Source: DASZUK01 sp035547695
Lineage (GTDB): Bacteria; Actinomycetota; Acidimicrobiia; Acidimicrobiales; RAAP-2
DNA: 64,000 nt
Direction: 5' to 3'
Assembly (NCBI GenBank): GCA_035547695.1
Contig: DASZUK010000001.1
Span: forward strand, 1 to 64,000
In this document: positions 41,576 to 50,875 of the stretch, in pieces
Layout of the letters: every line of letters starts with the position of its first letter
How positions within the stretch are numbered: position 1 is the stretch's first letter
Program-made: the position numbers and the translations under genes
Notes under the pieces: model-generated
What the model saw: the letters and a program-made list of their open reading frames with translations, nothing else
Database searches by the model: none
What the model was told of the DNA's origin: nothing

Positions 41576-43026
41576 GGCGGCCGCTGGTCCTGGACCGGTC
41601 CGAGGTGGCGCAGGTGCTGGAGGACAGCACCACCGGGCTGGCTCGCAAGGCCCCGCTGCTCTCCGCGTCGCGGACGTTCAGCGGGCGGCAGGTGGCCGCG
41701 GCCGGCGGCGTCCTGGCGGCGGTGGTGGCCGTGGCGGTGGCCTGGCCGATCCCGACGGCGGTGGCCGGGGTCACCGTGGCCACCGTCCTGTACCTGGCCA
41801 ACCTGGCCGACCGGTTGTGGCTGTTCTCCAACGGCCTCGGCGGGTCCCCGGCGGTCCGGGTCAGCCCGGCCGACGCCCGGGCCATCCCGGACGACGAGCT
41901 GCCGGTGTACACGGTGCTGGTGCCGGCGTTCAAGGAGCCGAACGTGGTGGCCCAGCTACTGGCCGGGCTGGGGCAGATCGAGTACCCGGCGGACAAGCTG
42001 GACGTGAAGCTGCTGCTGGAGGCCGACGACACCGAGACGGTGTCGGCGGTGGAGCAGACCATCGACGACATCGAGCTGCCGGTCGAGGTGCTGGCGGTGC
42101 CGCCGTCGGAGCCGCGGACCAAGCCGAAGGCCTGCAACTTCGGCCTGCACTACGCCGACGGCGAACTGGTCACCATCTACGACGCCGAGGACGTGCCGGA
42201 CCCGCTGCAGTTGCGCCGGGCGGTGGCCGCGTTCCGGCGGCTGCCGCCGGACGTGGCCTGCATCCAGGCCCGGCTGTCGTACCACAACCTGCGGCAGAAC
42301 CTGCTGACCGGGTGGTTCGCCTCCGAGTACGACCAGTGGTTCGGGTTCACCCTGCCCGGGCTGATGAAGACCCGGTCGCCGATCCCGCTGGGGGGCACCT
42401 CCAACCACCTGCACACCGCACTGCTCAGGCAGCTCGGCGGCTGGGACCCGTTCAACGTCACCGAAGACGCCGACCTGGGCATCCGGCTGGCCCGGGCCGG
42501 CTACCGGACGGCGGTGCTGGACTCGGTGACCCTGGAGGAGGCCAACAGCGACCCGATCAACTGGTTGCGGCAGCGGTCCCGCTGGTACAAGGGGTACCTG
42601 CAGACCTTCCTGGTGCACACCAGGGAGCTGGGCACCCTGCGGCGGGAGCTGGGCTGGCGGGGGCTGGTGCGGATGTGCAGCGTCACCGCCGGCACCCCGG
42701 TGGTGGCGGTCATCAACGTCGTCTTCTGGGCCCTGGCCATCGCCTGGGAGCTGGGCGAGCCGACGCTGATCCGGGAGATCTTCCCTTCCTTCGTCTTCTA
42801 CCCCGCCATGGTGTCGCTGGTGCTCGGCAACGCCTCCATGATGTACTGCGGCCTGGTGGCCGCCCGAGTGGACGGCAAGGTCCGGCTGCTCCTCCCCTGC
42901 CTCACCGTCCCCGTCTACTGGGTGCTGATGAGCGCCGCCGCCGTCAAGGCGATGGTGCAGCTCATCTTCCAGCCGTCGTACTGGGAGAAGACCGTCCATG
43001 GCCTGGACAGCCGGCCGCGGGCCTGA
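41572..43026 (+). CDS. Membrane-bound processive GT2 glycosyltransferase (BcsA-like)
   Basis: 484 residues. Two N-terminal TM helices (about 42-82) precede a GT-A catalytic domain: VLVPAFKEPNVVAQLL, D in LLLEADDTE, DxD-type YDAEDVPDP, acceptor motif VTEDADLGIRL (TED) and QRSRWYKGY (QxxRW). Three C-terminal helices form the export channel with the first two. These are the motifs of cellulose/hyaluronan-type synthases that extrude the chain during synthesis. A PilZ domain is absent, so c-di-GMP control, if any, is elsewhere. The BcsB-like partner is encoded immediately downstream. Substrate sugar unknown. Confidence 0.88.
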   Translation: MRRPLVLDRSEVAQVLEDSTTGLARKAPLLSASRTFSGRQVAAAGGVLAAVVAVAVAWPIPTAVAGVTVATVLYLANLADRLWLFSNGLGGSPAVRVSPADARAIPDDELPVYTVLVPAFKEPNVVAQLLAGLGQIEYPADKLDVKLLLEADDTETVSAVEQTIDDIELPVEVLAVPPSEPRTKPKACNFGLHYADGELVTIYDAEDVPDPLQLRRAVAAFRRLPPDVACIQARLSYHNLRQNLLTGWFASEYDQWFGFTLPGLMKTRSPIPLGGTSNHLHTALLRQLGGWDPFNVTEDADLGIRLARAGYRTAVLDSVTLEEANSDPINWLRQRSRWYKGYLQTFLVHTRELGTLRRELGWRGLVRMCSVTAGTPVVAVINVVFWALAIAWELGEPTLIREIFPSFVFYPAMVSLVLGNASMMYCGLVAARVDGKVRLLLPCLTVPVYWVLMSAAAVKAMVQLIFQPSYWEKTVHGLDSRPRA

Positions 43027-45355
43027 ACCGACCACCCACGTGGACCGCCGCCCCCTGCTCCGTGGCCGTCGATGGCGGCAGCGTGCCGCCCGGACCCCGT
43101 TCGGCGCCGCAAGGGTCGGACCGGCCGCACTGGCCGCACTGACCGTAGTGGCCGTACTGGCCGTGCCGTCGGTGCTCGCCGCCGCCGTCGGCACGGTCCC
43201 GGCGTCGGCCGCCACATCGGCGTCGGCCGCCACATCACCGTCGGCCACCACCTCGGCGTCGGCCGCCACACAGGGAAACGCCACGGCGGCCACCGGCACG
43301 TCGCAGGCCATCTCGTTCACCTTCCCGGAGCTGGGCCTGGCCGACAGCTACCGGTTCCTCGGCAACGCCTCGGTCGGCGTCCAACTGCCGGTGCCCAAAG
43401 CCCTGGTCCCGTCGACCCTGGTCGGCACGCTGGTGGTTCCCCCGAAATTCGGAACAGGCACCCTGGTGGTGCAGTCCGGCACCCACTACCTCGGCTCCAT
43501 CCAGTTGCCGCCCAACTCCGCCCAGCAGCAGCGCGTGCCCTTCTCGCTGTCGCTGGCGACCGCACCGATCGTCGGGCAGTACGCCAGCTTCACAATCGTC
43601 ATCGAGCAGGCCAACGCGGCGGAGGGGGTGGTGCGGTCCTCGACCTGCGGCGGGTCGTCGTTGCCGCTGGAGCTGACCGATCCGTCGGTCACCTACAGCG
43701 GGACGTTCGAGGCTCCCACAAGCATCGCCACGTTCTTCCCGCCGGTCCTCGACCACCTGGTCCTCTACGTGCCGCCCGACCCCACGCCGGCGGAGGTGAC
43801 CACTGCCCTCGACCTCTCGGCGGCGGTGGCGGCCGACTACCACCTGGTACCGGCGGCCGTCGAGGTCCGGCAGTGGTCGTCGGACGGCCTGCCCCCGGCC
43901 CCGACCGCGCCGCTCGACCGGGCCGTCCTCATCCGCCAGTCCACGGCGTCGGCGGCAGGCATCACCATGCCGTCGGTCCCGACCGGCGACACGCTGCTGG
44001 TGCTGTCCGGATCGGCCTCGACGCTGCCCCGGCAGGGGACCCTGCTCACGAACCAGATGTCGAAGGTGGTCCAAACCCAGGGTGCGACGGTGCTGCACTC
44101 GTTCACCCCCCCGTCGGCGGGGGAGAGCGAGCAGACGTTCAGCCAACTGGGGCTGTCCGGGCGGGCGACGTTCGCCGGCCAGCAGCAGTTGTCGTTCACC
44201 TTCAGCCAGGCGCAGCTAGGCGGCCCGGTCAACTCCCTCACAGTGGACATCAAGGGCTCGTACACACCGGTCGAGGCGGACGCCAAGGCCACGTTGTCGG
44301 CTGCGGTGGACGGCGTCGTCCTCGGGGAGGCCCTGCTCACCCCGTCGGGGAAGGTGACACTGCCGGTCACCGTCCCAAAGACCCTCGTCTCCCGGACAAC
44401 GACCCTGGCGCTGTCGATGACCTACTTCCCGGCCGGGTTCTCGTGCGGCCAGGTCGGCCGGACCATGACGTTCACCGTCGATCCCCGGTCGTCGGTGGTC
44501 CCCACCTTCTCCACCGGTGGGTTCGGTGGGTTCGCCGCGCTGCCCCAAGCCCTGTTCCCGACGTTCGAGGTGGCGTTCGACCGCACGACAGCGGCCCGGT
44601 TGACAGCCGCGGTCCAGACCGTCTGCGGCATCCAGCGGGAGGTGGGGGTGCCGCTGCACCTCCAGGTGGTGCCCATGGCGACGGCCATGGGCAACCGGGC
44701 CCCGGCGCTCGTCGTCTCCAGCACACCGGCCGTCGAGCGGGCGCTCGACCCACCGCTCAGGACCGAGAGCGCAGACCGGTACGCGGTGGAGAACGCCACC
44801 CACGGACGCCTGAAGATGGATCAGGCGGTGGCGTCGCTCCAGGTGTTCGACCAGGTCCACCGGCAGCGGACCGTGGTGTACGTCACCACCTCGGGAACCT
44901 GGCAGCTTTCGCACCGGCTGTTCGGCTGGTTGGGCAACACCGCCACGAAGTGGTCGGCCCTGACCGGCGACGTGCTGGCCGTCGGCCCGAAGGGGACACC
45001 GGCGAACCTGACCGTCAGGGCCGGCGGCCCACAGGTGTTCACCGTGGCCCCCAAGAACCACACCACGCAGCTCGTGCTGGCCATCGGAGGGGTCTTCGCC
45101 GTCGCCATCGTGTTCCTGCTCGCCTGGGCCCTGCTCCGCCGCCGACGGGTGCGGCGACGCCTGGCCCGCGCCGCCTCGGGTGACCGTGGCGCCGACCACC
45201 GCACCAGGGCCGGCGACGTGCCCGCCGACCACGGCACCGGCGAGGTGCCCGCCGACCACGGCACCGACGAGGTGCCTGCCGACCGCGGCACCAGGGCCGG
45301 CGACGTGCCCGGTACCGGTCACGGCGCCCGCTCCGACGAGGAGACCTGGTGGTGA
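42998..45355 (+). CDS. BcsB-like extracytoplasmic polysaccharide-export protein
   Basis: 785 residues. N-terminal signal/anchor (VGPAALAALTVVAVLAVPSVLA) is followed by an Ala/Ser/Thr linker. The large exported region has beta-rich modules resembling BcsB, for example YRFLGNASVGVQLPVP and FFPPVLDHLVLYVPP, and later YFPAGFSCGQVGR. One TM helix follows (LVLAIGGVFAVAIVFLLAWALL), then a cytoplasmic Arg-rich stretch and a tail with tandem DVPADHGTGEVPADHGT-type units (about five). BcsB binds BcsA and guides the glucan across the envelope; gene order supports the same here. The ATG at 42998 overlaps the synthase gene by 29 nt. Confidence 0.75.
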   Translation: MAWTAGRGPEPTTHVDRRPLLRGRRWRQRAARTPFGAARVGPAALAALTVVAVLAVPSVLAAAVGTVPASAATSASAATSPSATTSASAATQGNATAATGTSQAISFTFPELGLADSYRFLGNASVGVQLPVPKALVPSTLVGTLVVPPKFGTGTLVVQSGTHYLGSIQLPPNSAQQQRVPFSLSLATAPIVGQYASFTIVIEQANAAEGVVRSSTCGGSSLPLELTDPSVTYSGTFEAPTSIATFFPPVLDHLVLYVPPDPTPAEVTTALDLSAAVAADYHLVPAAVEVRQWSSDGLPPAPTAPLDRAVLIRQSTASAAGITMPSVPTGDTLLVLSGSASTLPRQGTLLTNQMSKVVQTQGATVLHSFTPPSAGESEQTFSQLGLSGRATFAGQQQLSFTFSQAQLGGPVNSLTVDIKGSYTPVEADAKATLSAAVDGVVLGEALLTPSGKVTLPVTVPKTLVSRTTTLALSMTYFPAGFSCGQVGRTMTFTVDPRSSVVPTFSTGGFGGFAALPQALFPTFEVAFDRTTAARLTAAVQTVCGIQREVGVPLHLQVVPMATAMGNRAPALVVSSTPAVERALDPPLRTESADRYAVENATHGRLKMDQAVASLQVFDQVHRQRTVVYVTTSGTWQLSHRLFGWLGNTATKWSALTGDVLAVGPKGTPANLTVRAGGPQVFTVAPKNHTTQLVLAIGGVFAVAIVFLLAWALLRRRRVRRRLARAASGDRGADHRTRAGDVPADHGTGEVPADHGTDEVPADRGTRAGDVPGTGHGARSDEETWW

Positions 45356-47301
45356 CGCCGGTCGCCGTGGGCTCCCGACGGGGCAGCATGGCCCTCGGGG
45401 AGCTGGTGGTGGTGCCGCCCCCGGTGGTCCCCGCGACAAGGGGGGAGCGAGGACCGGCCGCGTCGCCGGCCGCCGCCCGGCAGCCCTTCGGGGTCTGGCT
45501 GTTCGTGCTGAGCGCCGTCGGCTACGGCGTGCTCGGGATGGTGCTGGCGGTGAGGTTCGGGTACCACAACGGCGACGCCGTCAGCCGGACGGCGAACGCG
45601 GCCTATGTCCTTTTCAGCCGGAACCCTCACCTCGGGGCGGTGGGGTTCGTCTGGAACCCGCTGCCCAGCCTGGCCCAGTTGCCGATCCTGGCCTTGAAGG
45701 GGCTGTGGCCGGCCCTCCAGACCACAGCGCTGGCCGGGGTGGTCATGTCGGCCTGCTTCATGGCGGGTGCGGTGGTGCAGCTCCGCAACCTGCTTCGGGA
45801 CCACGGGACGCCGCGGTGGTGGACGGTGCTGGTCACGGCCACCTTCGCCGTCTATCCGCTGGTCCTCCTGTACGGGGCCGACGGGCTGAGCGAGGCCCCG
45901 TACCTGTTCTTCACCCTCTGGGCGACGGGCAGGCTGACCCGTTGGCTCCATACCGACGACGTCCGGGACCTGGTGGTGGCCGGGGTGGCGCTCGGGCTCG
46001 ACTTCATGGCCCGTTACGAGGTGGTCGGCATAGCGGCCTGCGCGGCACTGCTCGTCTTCGCCGTCACCTTCGTCCGCTCCGACGACCCCTCCCGGGGCCG
46101 CCGGGCGGGGCTCGGGCTGCTGGACGCCGTCGTCCTGTCGGTGCCGTTCGTCCTCAGCTTCGTCGGTTGGGCGCTGTCCGGCTGGGTGCTCACCGGGTCG
46201 GCCTTCTCCCAGTTCTCCTCCGTCTACGGCAACAGCAGCCAGATCTCGGTGGCGGCGGCCAGCCACCAGACCATCTTCACGTCGGTGGCGCAGGTGATGG
46301 TCGAACTGTTGCGGCTGGAGCCGCTGTTCCCCCTGGCCATCGTGGTGGTCCTCTATCTCGCCATCCGGCGCGGCGACCCCGATGTCCTGGCCGCTCTCGC
46401 CTGCTTCGGCGGTGGGCTCGGGTTCGTGGCCGCCAGCTACGTCGCCGGCTCCACCATCTCCAACCTCCGCTACTACATCCTGTCGGTCCCCCTGACGATG
46501 ATCGCCGCCGGCATGATCCCGGCCTCCGGCGACAGCCGGTGGGCGTCCCGGGCCGGCGACCGGGCGCCCGCCATCATCGGCAACCCCACCGGCTGGGTGG
46601 ACCCGTCGGCACCGTCGACCGGCTGGCTCACCGACATCCTTCCCGCGGATTTCCGGTTGACCGAGTGGTTGCAGGACGGCTGGATCGCCGACTGGGTCCC
46701 CACCGGCGCCGTGGTCAAGGTGGCCAGGAGCTACCAGGCCTGGCGGTCCCGGGCGAACGCCACCTCGCACCGCCGCCTCCGCAGGCTCGGCCTTGTGGCG
46801 CTCGCCGGTGCCCTGTTCGTCCCCGCCATGGTCACGTCCTGGGTGTCGCTGACCACACCGTGGGTCGATCCCAGCGACTACGGCATCCGTTCCGTCGTGC
46901 TCCCGGACCGGTACCCGCCGTCCCAGGACAACCAGATCCTCACCCTGCAGTACGGGACGTCGATCAGCAGCTACGTCGACTCGCTGAACCTCCCCAACGG
47001 ATCGGTGCTCGTGGACACCTGGGAGGGGTTCGCCGTGGTGCTGACCTCCAACCACATGAAGCAGTTCGTCATCACCAGCGACCGTGACTTCGTCCAGATC
47101 CTGAACGACCCCGCCGCCTTCGGCGTCCGCTACCTGCTCGACCCCTCGCCGACCGGGGTCGGGGTGCTGGACGCGCTGAACCGCCGGTACCCCACCCTGT
47201 GGCGAACCGGCGCCGGCATCGGGGTGCTCGCCATGCGGTTCAACACGCCCACAAAGAGTCTCCCGGACTGGAAGCTCTACGCAGTGAAGGGGTCCCCGTG
47301 A
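45352..47301 (+). CDS. GT-C-like polytopic membrane glycosyltransferase (putative)
   Basis: 649 residues with about ten membrane helices. Near the N-terminus a long loop carries FGYHNGDAVSRTANAAYVLF, where the acidic residue (GD) sits where GT-C enzymes place their catalytic Asp. FNP-like VWNPLPSLAQLP and LYGADGLSEAPYLFFTLWA follow. The C-terminal third is extracytoplasmic (DYGIRSVVLPDRYPP, LVDTWEGFAVVL). This resembles lipid-linked-sugar-dependent mannosyl/arabinosyltransferases (ArnT/PMT-like), which would decorate the polymer outside the membrane. The GTG at 45352 overlaps the preceding TGA (GTGA) with GAGGAG upstream; GTG 45349 is equally in frame. Confidence 0.65.
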   Translation: MTPVAVGSRRGSMALGELVVVPPPVVPATRGERGPAASPAAARQPFGVWLFVLSAVGYGVLGMVLAVRFGYHNGDAVSRTANAAYVLFSRNPHLGAVGFVWNPLPSLAQLPILALKGLWPALQTTALAGVVMSACFMAGAVVQLRNLLRDHGTPRWWTVLVTATFAVYPLVLLYGADGLSEAPYLFFTLWATGRLTRWLHTDDVRDLVVAGVALGLDFMARYEVVGIAACAALLVFAVTFVRSDDPSRGRRAGLGLLDAVVLSVPFVLSFVGWALSGWVLTGSAFSQFSSVYGNSSQISVAAASHQTIFTSVAQVMVELLRLEPLFPLAIVVVLYLAIRRGDPDVLAALACFGGGLGFVAASYVAGSTISNLRYYILSVPLTMIAAGMIPASGDSRWASRAGDRAPAIIGNPTGWVDPSAPSTGWLTDILPADFRLTEWLQDGWIADWVPTGAVVKVARSYQAWRSRANATSHRRLRRLGLVALAGALFVPAMVTSWVSLTTPWVDPSDYGIRSVVLPDRYPPSQDNQILTLQYGTSISSYVDSLNLPNGSVLVDTWEGFAVVLTSNHMKQFVITSDRDFVQILNDPAAFGVRYLLDPSPTGVGVLDALNRRYPTLWRTGAGIGVLAMRFNTPTKSLPDWKLYAVKGSP

Positions 47302-48419
47302 TCAGTCCCGCCGTACCCGCCGCCGCATCCACGGCCGTACCCACCGCCGCGTCGGGCACCGACGGCGCCGGCAGCGGCCTCACCGAGGCGGACGGCCTCC
47401 TCTGGGGACCGCCCACCGTGGACGTCACCATGGTGGTGCCGTACTACAACCCCGGGCCCCGGGTCCGCGACACCGTGGACCGGTTGGCGGCCACCTTGGG
47501 CCGGCGCGGGGGCACCTTCGAGATCATCGCCGTCTCGGACGGGTCCACCGACGGCAGCGAGCACTGCCTGGCCGGGTCGGTGGCCCGGTCGGTGCGGCTG
47601 CCGCGCAACCAGGGCAAAGGGCAGGCCCTGCGGGTCGGCTTCAGCATGAGCCGCGGCCGGCTCGTCGGGTTCATCGACGCCGACGGCGACCTGCCGGCCG
47701 AGCAGGTGGCGGCGTTCGTGGCCGCGGCCGAGGCCGGTGCCGACGTGGTGATCGGGTCCAAGCGGCACCCGGGTTCGGAGCTGGCGTTCCCGCTCCTCCG
47801 CCGCTTCTACTCCCGGGCCTGGCAGCAACTGGTCCGGATGCTGTTCCAGTTGAAGGCCCGGGACACCCAGACCGGGGTGAAGCTGTTCCGCCGGCAGGTG
47901 CTGGCCGACATCCTGCCGCTGGCGGGCGAGACCGGGTTCGCCCTGGACCTGGAGCTGCTGGTGCTGGCCGACCGGCTGGGCTACCGGGGGCTGGTGGAGC
48001 TGCCGGTGCACATCGTCGAGCGGCAGGTCAGCACGGTATCGGCCAGGTCGGCGGTGAGGATGTTGGCCGACCTGTTCGGCATCTTCCTCCGGCTGCAACT
48101 GCCGCCGTTCCACCACCTGCCGCCGCCGGTACCGGTAGCGGCGCAGTCGGTGCTGGCGCAGCCGGCCCGGCTGGTGGCCCCGGTGGCGGCGCAGTCGGTG
48201 CTGGCGCAGTCGGCGCGGCCGGTGGCCCCGGTGGCGGCGCGGCCGGTGGCGGCGCGGCCGGTGGCGGCCCGACCGGTGGCGGCCCAACCGGTGGCCCGGC
48301 CGGTGCCGCCGGTCCGGGACCCGGTGGAGGTGGCCGTGGCCGTCGCGCGGTCCGAGGCACGGTTCGCCGGCGCCGACCCGTTCGACTCCGCCGAGCTCGT
48401 CCTGGCTGGCCGGCCGTGA
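47298..48419 (+). CDS. DPM1/DPG-like GT2 glycosyltransferase with repeat tail
   Basis: 373 residues. Catalytic domain about 40-255: VTMVVPYYNPGPRVRDTVDR, VSDGSTDGSEHCL, FIDADGDLPAEQV (DAD), RDTQTGVKLFRRQVL and FALDLELLVLADRLGY. These features are shared with polyprenyl-phosphate mannose/glucose synthases. No TM helices follow. The C-terminus is Ala/Val/Pro/Gln repeats (VAAQSVLAQ twice, VAARP three times) from 18- to 45-bp DNA repeats, then a charged end. It likely supplies polyprenyl-phosphate sugar to the GT-C-like neighbour. GTGA overlaps on both sides tie it into the operon. Confidence 0.8.
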   Translation: MISPAVPAAASTAVPTAASGTDGAGSGLTEADGLLWGPPTVDVTMVVPYYNPGPRVRDTVDRLAATLGRRGGTFEIIAVSDGSTDGSEHCLAGSVARSVRLPRNQGKGQALRVGFSMSRGRLVGFIDADGDLPAEQVAAFVAAAEAGADVVIGSKRHPGSELAFPLLRRFYSRAWQQLVRMLFQLKARDTQTGVKLFRRQVLADILPLAGETGFALDLELLVLADRLGYRGLVELPVHIVERQVSTVSARSAVRMLADLFGIFLRLQLPPFHHLPPPVPVAAQSVLAQPARLVAPVAAQSVLAQSARPVAPVAARPVAARPVAARPVAAQPVARPVPPVRDPVEVAVAVARSEARFAGADPFDSAELVLAGRP

Positions 48420-48838
48420 CCACACTGGTCGTCGACACCTCGGTCCTGGTGGGCTGGTTCCACGATCCTGCCGACGCCGACGCCCGCATCCTGAGGGATG
48501 CCCATATGGCCGGGGTGGTCAACGCCCAGGTGTTGGACCTGGGGATGTACGAGCTGGGCAACCTGCTGGTGCAGGACCTGCGGTGGCCTGCGCCGAAGGT
48601 GGCCGACCAGTTGGACGACCTCCTGGCCATCTGCGGGCCGGCCCTGGTGCTCACCCCGGGGTGGCTCCGCGACGCGGCCACCATCGCGGGGCTGCACCAG
48701 TTGTCCTTCTACGACGCCGCCTGGGTGGCCGCGGCCGAGAACCTGGGGGCGGCACTGGTCAGCACAAACCCCAACCTCCTCGACGTCCGGCTTGCCGAGT
48801 CCCCGGGGGACGTCGTCCGGCGGCTCGGCCTCCGGTAG
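48416..48838 (+). CDS. PIN-domain protein (VapC-like ribonuclease)
   Basis: 140 residues. The PIN acidic centre is visible: VVDTSVLVGWF (Asp), YELGNLLVQD (Glu), LSFYDAAWVAAAE (Asp), and LVSTNPNLLD. VapC toxins cleave tRNA or rRNA and are normally preceded by a small antitoxin gene. None is present: the GTG at 48416 overlaps the GT2 stop by 4 nt. Either the antitoxin is elsewhere, or the acidic C-terminal tail of the GT2 protein substitutes (speculative), or this is a non-toxic PIN nuclease. Confidence 0.8.
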   Translation: MTTLVVDTSVLVGWFHDPADADARILRDAHMAGVVNAQVLDLGMYELGNLLVQDLRWPAPKVADQLDDLLAICGPALVLTPGWLRDAATIAGLHQLSFYDAAWVAAAENLGAALVSTNPNLLDVRLAESPGDVVRRLGLR

Positions 48839-48911
48839 TGACGTGCCGGCCGGGGTGTGCGAGCATCCGGGACGGGAGCGCCGGCGGGGGCCGGCCGGGG
48901 AAAGGGGAGTC

Positions 48912-50609
48912 ATGGCAGAGGGTGGTTCGACCAACCGATGGGCCCACGGCGACGGCGGCGTCGACCCGGCGGTGGCCGCGGCGTACGTGGCGCAGGGGTG
49001 GTGGGGCACGGACACCCTGGCCGACGTGGTGGCCCGGCATGCCGCCGACAAGCCGGAGGCGGCGGCGTTCATCGTGCCGTCGGCCGACGGCGACCCGGCC
49101 GGCGACGAGGTGTTCACCTGGGCGGACTACCACCACCGGTCCACCCAACTGGCGGCCACCATGGCCGCTGCCGGGCTGGAGCCCGGGGACCGGGTGGGGG
49201 TGCTGTTGCCGGACGGGCCGGCGGTGCACATGGTGCTGCTGGCCGCGTCCAAGGCCGGGCTGGTGGCCGTCGGCATCGGCCACCGGGCCGGGGACGCCGA
49301 GGTCCGGCACCTGCTGGACCGCACCGGGGCCACCGTCCTGGTGACCCACGCCGAGCGGAACGGGCAGCCGGCGGCCGGCTTCGTGGCCGGCCTGGACCGA
49401 GCCGGGGTGCGCAGCCTGGTGGTGCCCGACGCCCAACTGCAGGGCGCGGTGCTGCTGGACGGCCAGGCGGTCCGGGTCCCGGCGTTCGACGCGGCCGCAG
49501 CGGCCGTGGCCGGCCGGGCGGTGGGCCCCGACGACCTGTTCATGATCAACTCCACCTCCGGCACCACCGGCTTGCCGAAGTGCGTGGCCCACACCGAGAA
49601 CCGGTGGTTCTACTTCCACCAACTGGCCGCGGCGTCCGGGGAGCTGACCGGGGAGGACGTCTTCTACGGCGCGGTGCCGGCCCCGTTCGGGTTCGGGCAG
49701 TGGACCAGCCACTTCACCCCGGCCATCCTGGGCAGCCCCACCGTGGTGGCCGCCCGGTTCAACGCCGACAACGCCCTCCGGGCCATGGAGCGGCTGCACG
49801 TCACCGTGCTGTCCTGCGTCAGCACCCAGTTCATCATGATGCTGAACTCCCCGGTGCTGCACCAGGTGGACCTCTCCGCGCTGCGGGCCATGTACACCGG
49901 GGGGGAGGCGGTCCCGTACGAGCGGGCGGCGGCCTTCGAGGACCTGACCGGCGCGGTGGTGCTGCAGTTCTACGGCTCCAACGAGACCGGCACGTTCAGC
50001 TACACCACCCTGGCCGACACCCGGGAGCGGCGGCTGCGGACGGCCGGGAAGGTCATCGAGGCCATGCAGGTGCGGGTGTACGGCCCGGACGGCCAGGAGG
50101 TGACGGGCCCGGTCCGCACCGGGGTGCCGGCCGGGCGGGGGCCGGCGACCTGCCTGGGGTACCTGGACGACGACGCGGCCAACGCGGAGCTGCTGACCGA
50201 GGACCGGTGGATGTTGATGGGGGACATCGTCGAGATCGACCAGGACGGCTACCTCCGGGTGGTGGGCCGGACCTCCGACATCATCATCAGGGGGGGCAAG
50301 AACATCAGCGCCCCGGCGGTGGAGGCGGAGCTGGCCGAGCACGCCGACGTGGCCATGGTGGCCGCGGTGGCCATGCCGGACGAGGTGTTCGGGGAACGGG
50401 TGTGCGTGTACGTGGTGTCCCGCAGCGGCGAGCGGCTGACCCTGGCCGACCTCACCGACTTCCTGGCCGAGCGGGGGGTCAGCAAGGAATGGTTCCCGGA
50501 GCGGGTCGTCCAAATGGACGAGTTGCCGATGTCGTCGGGAGGAAAAGTGGCCAAGGGGGAGCTCCGGGCCGACATACGGCGCCGCCTGGAGGCGGAGCAG
50601 CCCACCTGA
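48912..50609 (+). CDS. ANL-superfamily acyl-CoA synthetase
   Basis: 565 residues. Adenylation motifs: NSTSGTTGLPKCVAH (P-loop), FYGSNETGTFSYT (A5), MGDIVEIDQDGYLRVVGRT (A7/A8 with the hinge) and the C-terminal catalytic Lys in SSGGKVAKGEL. It should activate a carboxylic acid to its CoA thioester. The similarity is to cyclohexanecarboxylate- or medium-chain/aryl-CoA ligase-type enzymes, but substrate is not readable. The ATG at 48912 has AAAGGGGAG upstream. It is the first gene of the catabolic region. Confidence 0.88.
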   Translation: MAEGGSTNRWAHGDGGVDPAVAAAYVAQGWWGTDTLADVVARHAADKPEAAAFIVPSADGDPAGDEVFTWADYHHRSTQLAATMAAAGLEPGDRVGVLLPDGPAVHMVLLAASKAGLVAVGIGHRAGDAEVRHLLDRTGATVLVTHAERNGQPAAGFVAGLDRAGVRSLVVPDAQLQGAVLLDGQAVRVPAFDAAAAAVAGRAVGPDDLFMINSTSGTTGLPKCVAHTENRWFYFHQLAAASGELTGEDVFYGAVPAPFGFGQWTSHFTPAILGSPTVVAARFNADNALRAMERLHVTVLSCVSTQFIMMLNSPVLHQVDLSALRAMYTGGEAVPYERAAAFEDLTGAVVLQFYGSNETGTFSYTTLADTRERRLRTAGKVIEAMQVRVYGPDGQEVTGPVRTGVPAGRGPATCLGYLDDDAANAELLTEDRWMLMGDIVEIDQDGYLRVVGRTSDIIIRGGKNISAPAVEAELAEHADVAMVAAVAMPDEVFGERVCVYVVSRSGERLTLADLTDFLAERGVSKEWFPERVVQMDELPMSSGGKVAKGELRADIRRRLEAEQPT

Positions 50610-50612
50610 CCC

Positions 50613-50640
50613 TTGACCTCTCCGGTCTTTTGTCTATAAG
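50613..50640 (+). promoter_or_regulatory. Sigma70-type promoter candidate
   Basis: -35 TTGACC (50613-50618), 16-bp spacer, -10 TATAAG (50635-50640). It lies just after the ligase stop and before the class II aldolase operon, with 235 bp of leader (50641-50875) that contains only GC-rich sequence and the 17-bp repeat below. Confidence 0.55.
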
Positions 50641-50812
50641 TTAGAGGGAACAGTGGCGGAACGGCCGGAGGGACGACGGTGTCCCACCCGGCCGGATCGG
50701 GTCGACGGTTGCCGGGGGTGGGAGCCCCTCCTCCCCGCCCCCGGTCCGCCACCCCAGTGGGTCCGACGGACAGGCCCGGCCGGCGGCGGGAAGCGGGCAG
50801 CACGTCGCCACC

Positions 50813-50846
50813 GGACGAGGACGAGGGCTGGACGAGGACGAGGGCT
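50813..50846. repeat. 17-bp tandem repeat upstream of the aldolase gene
   Basis: GGACGAGGACGAGGGCT at 50813 and 50830, with a partial third copy. It is purine-rich and adjoins the SD (GGGAGAG) of the aldolase gene. Confidence 0.8.
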
Positions 50847-50875
50847 AAGGACGAGGGCAGGGAGAGCGGGCGGCG

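Noticed and set aside
50613..50640. Terminator for the acyl-CoA ligase gene
   Set aside because: The TCTTTTGTC tract has no hairpin before it; the sequence fits a promoter better.
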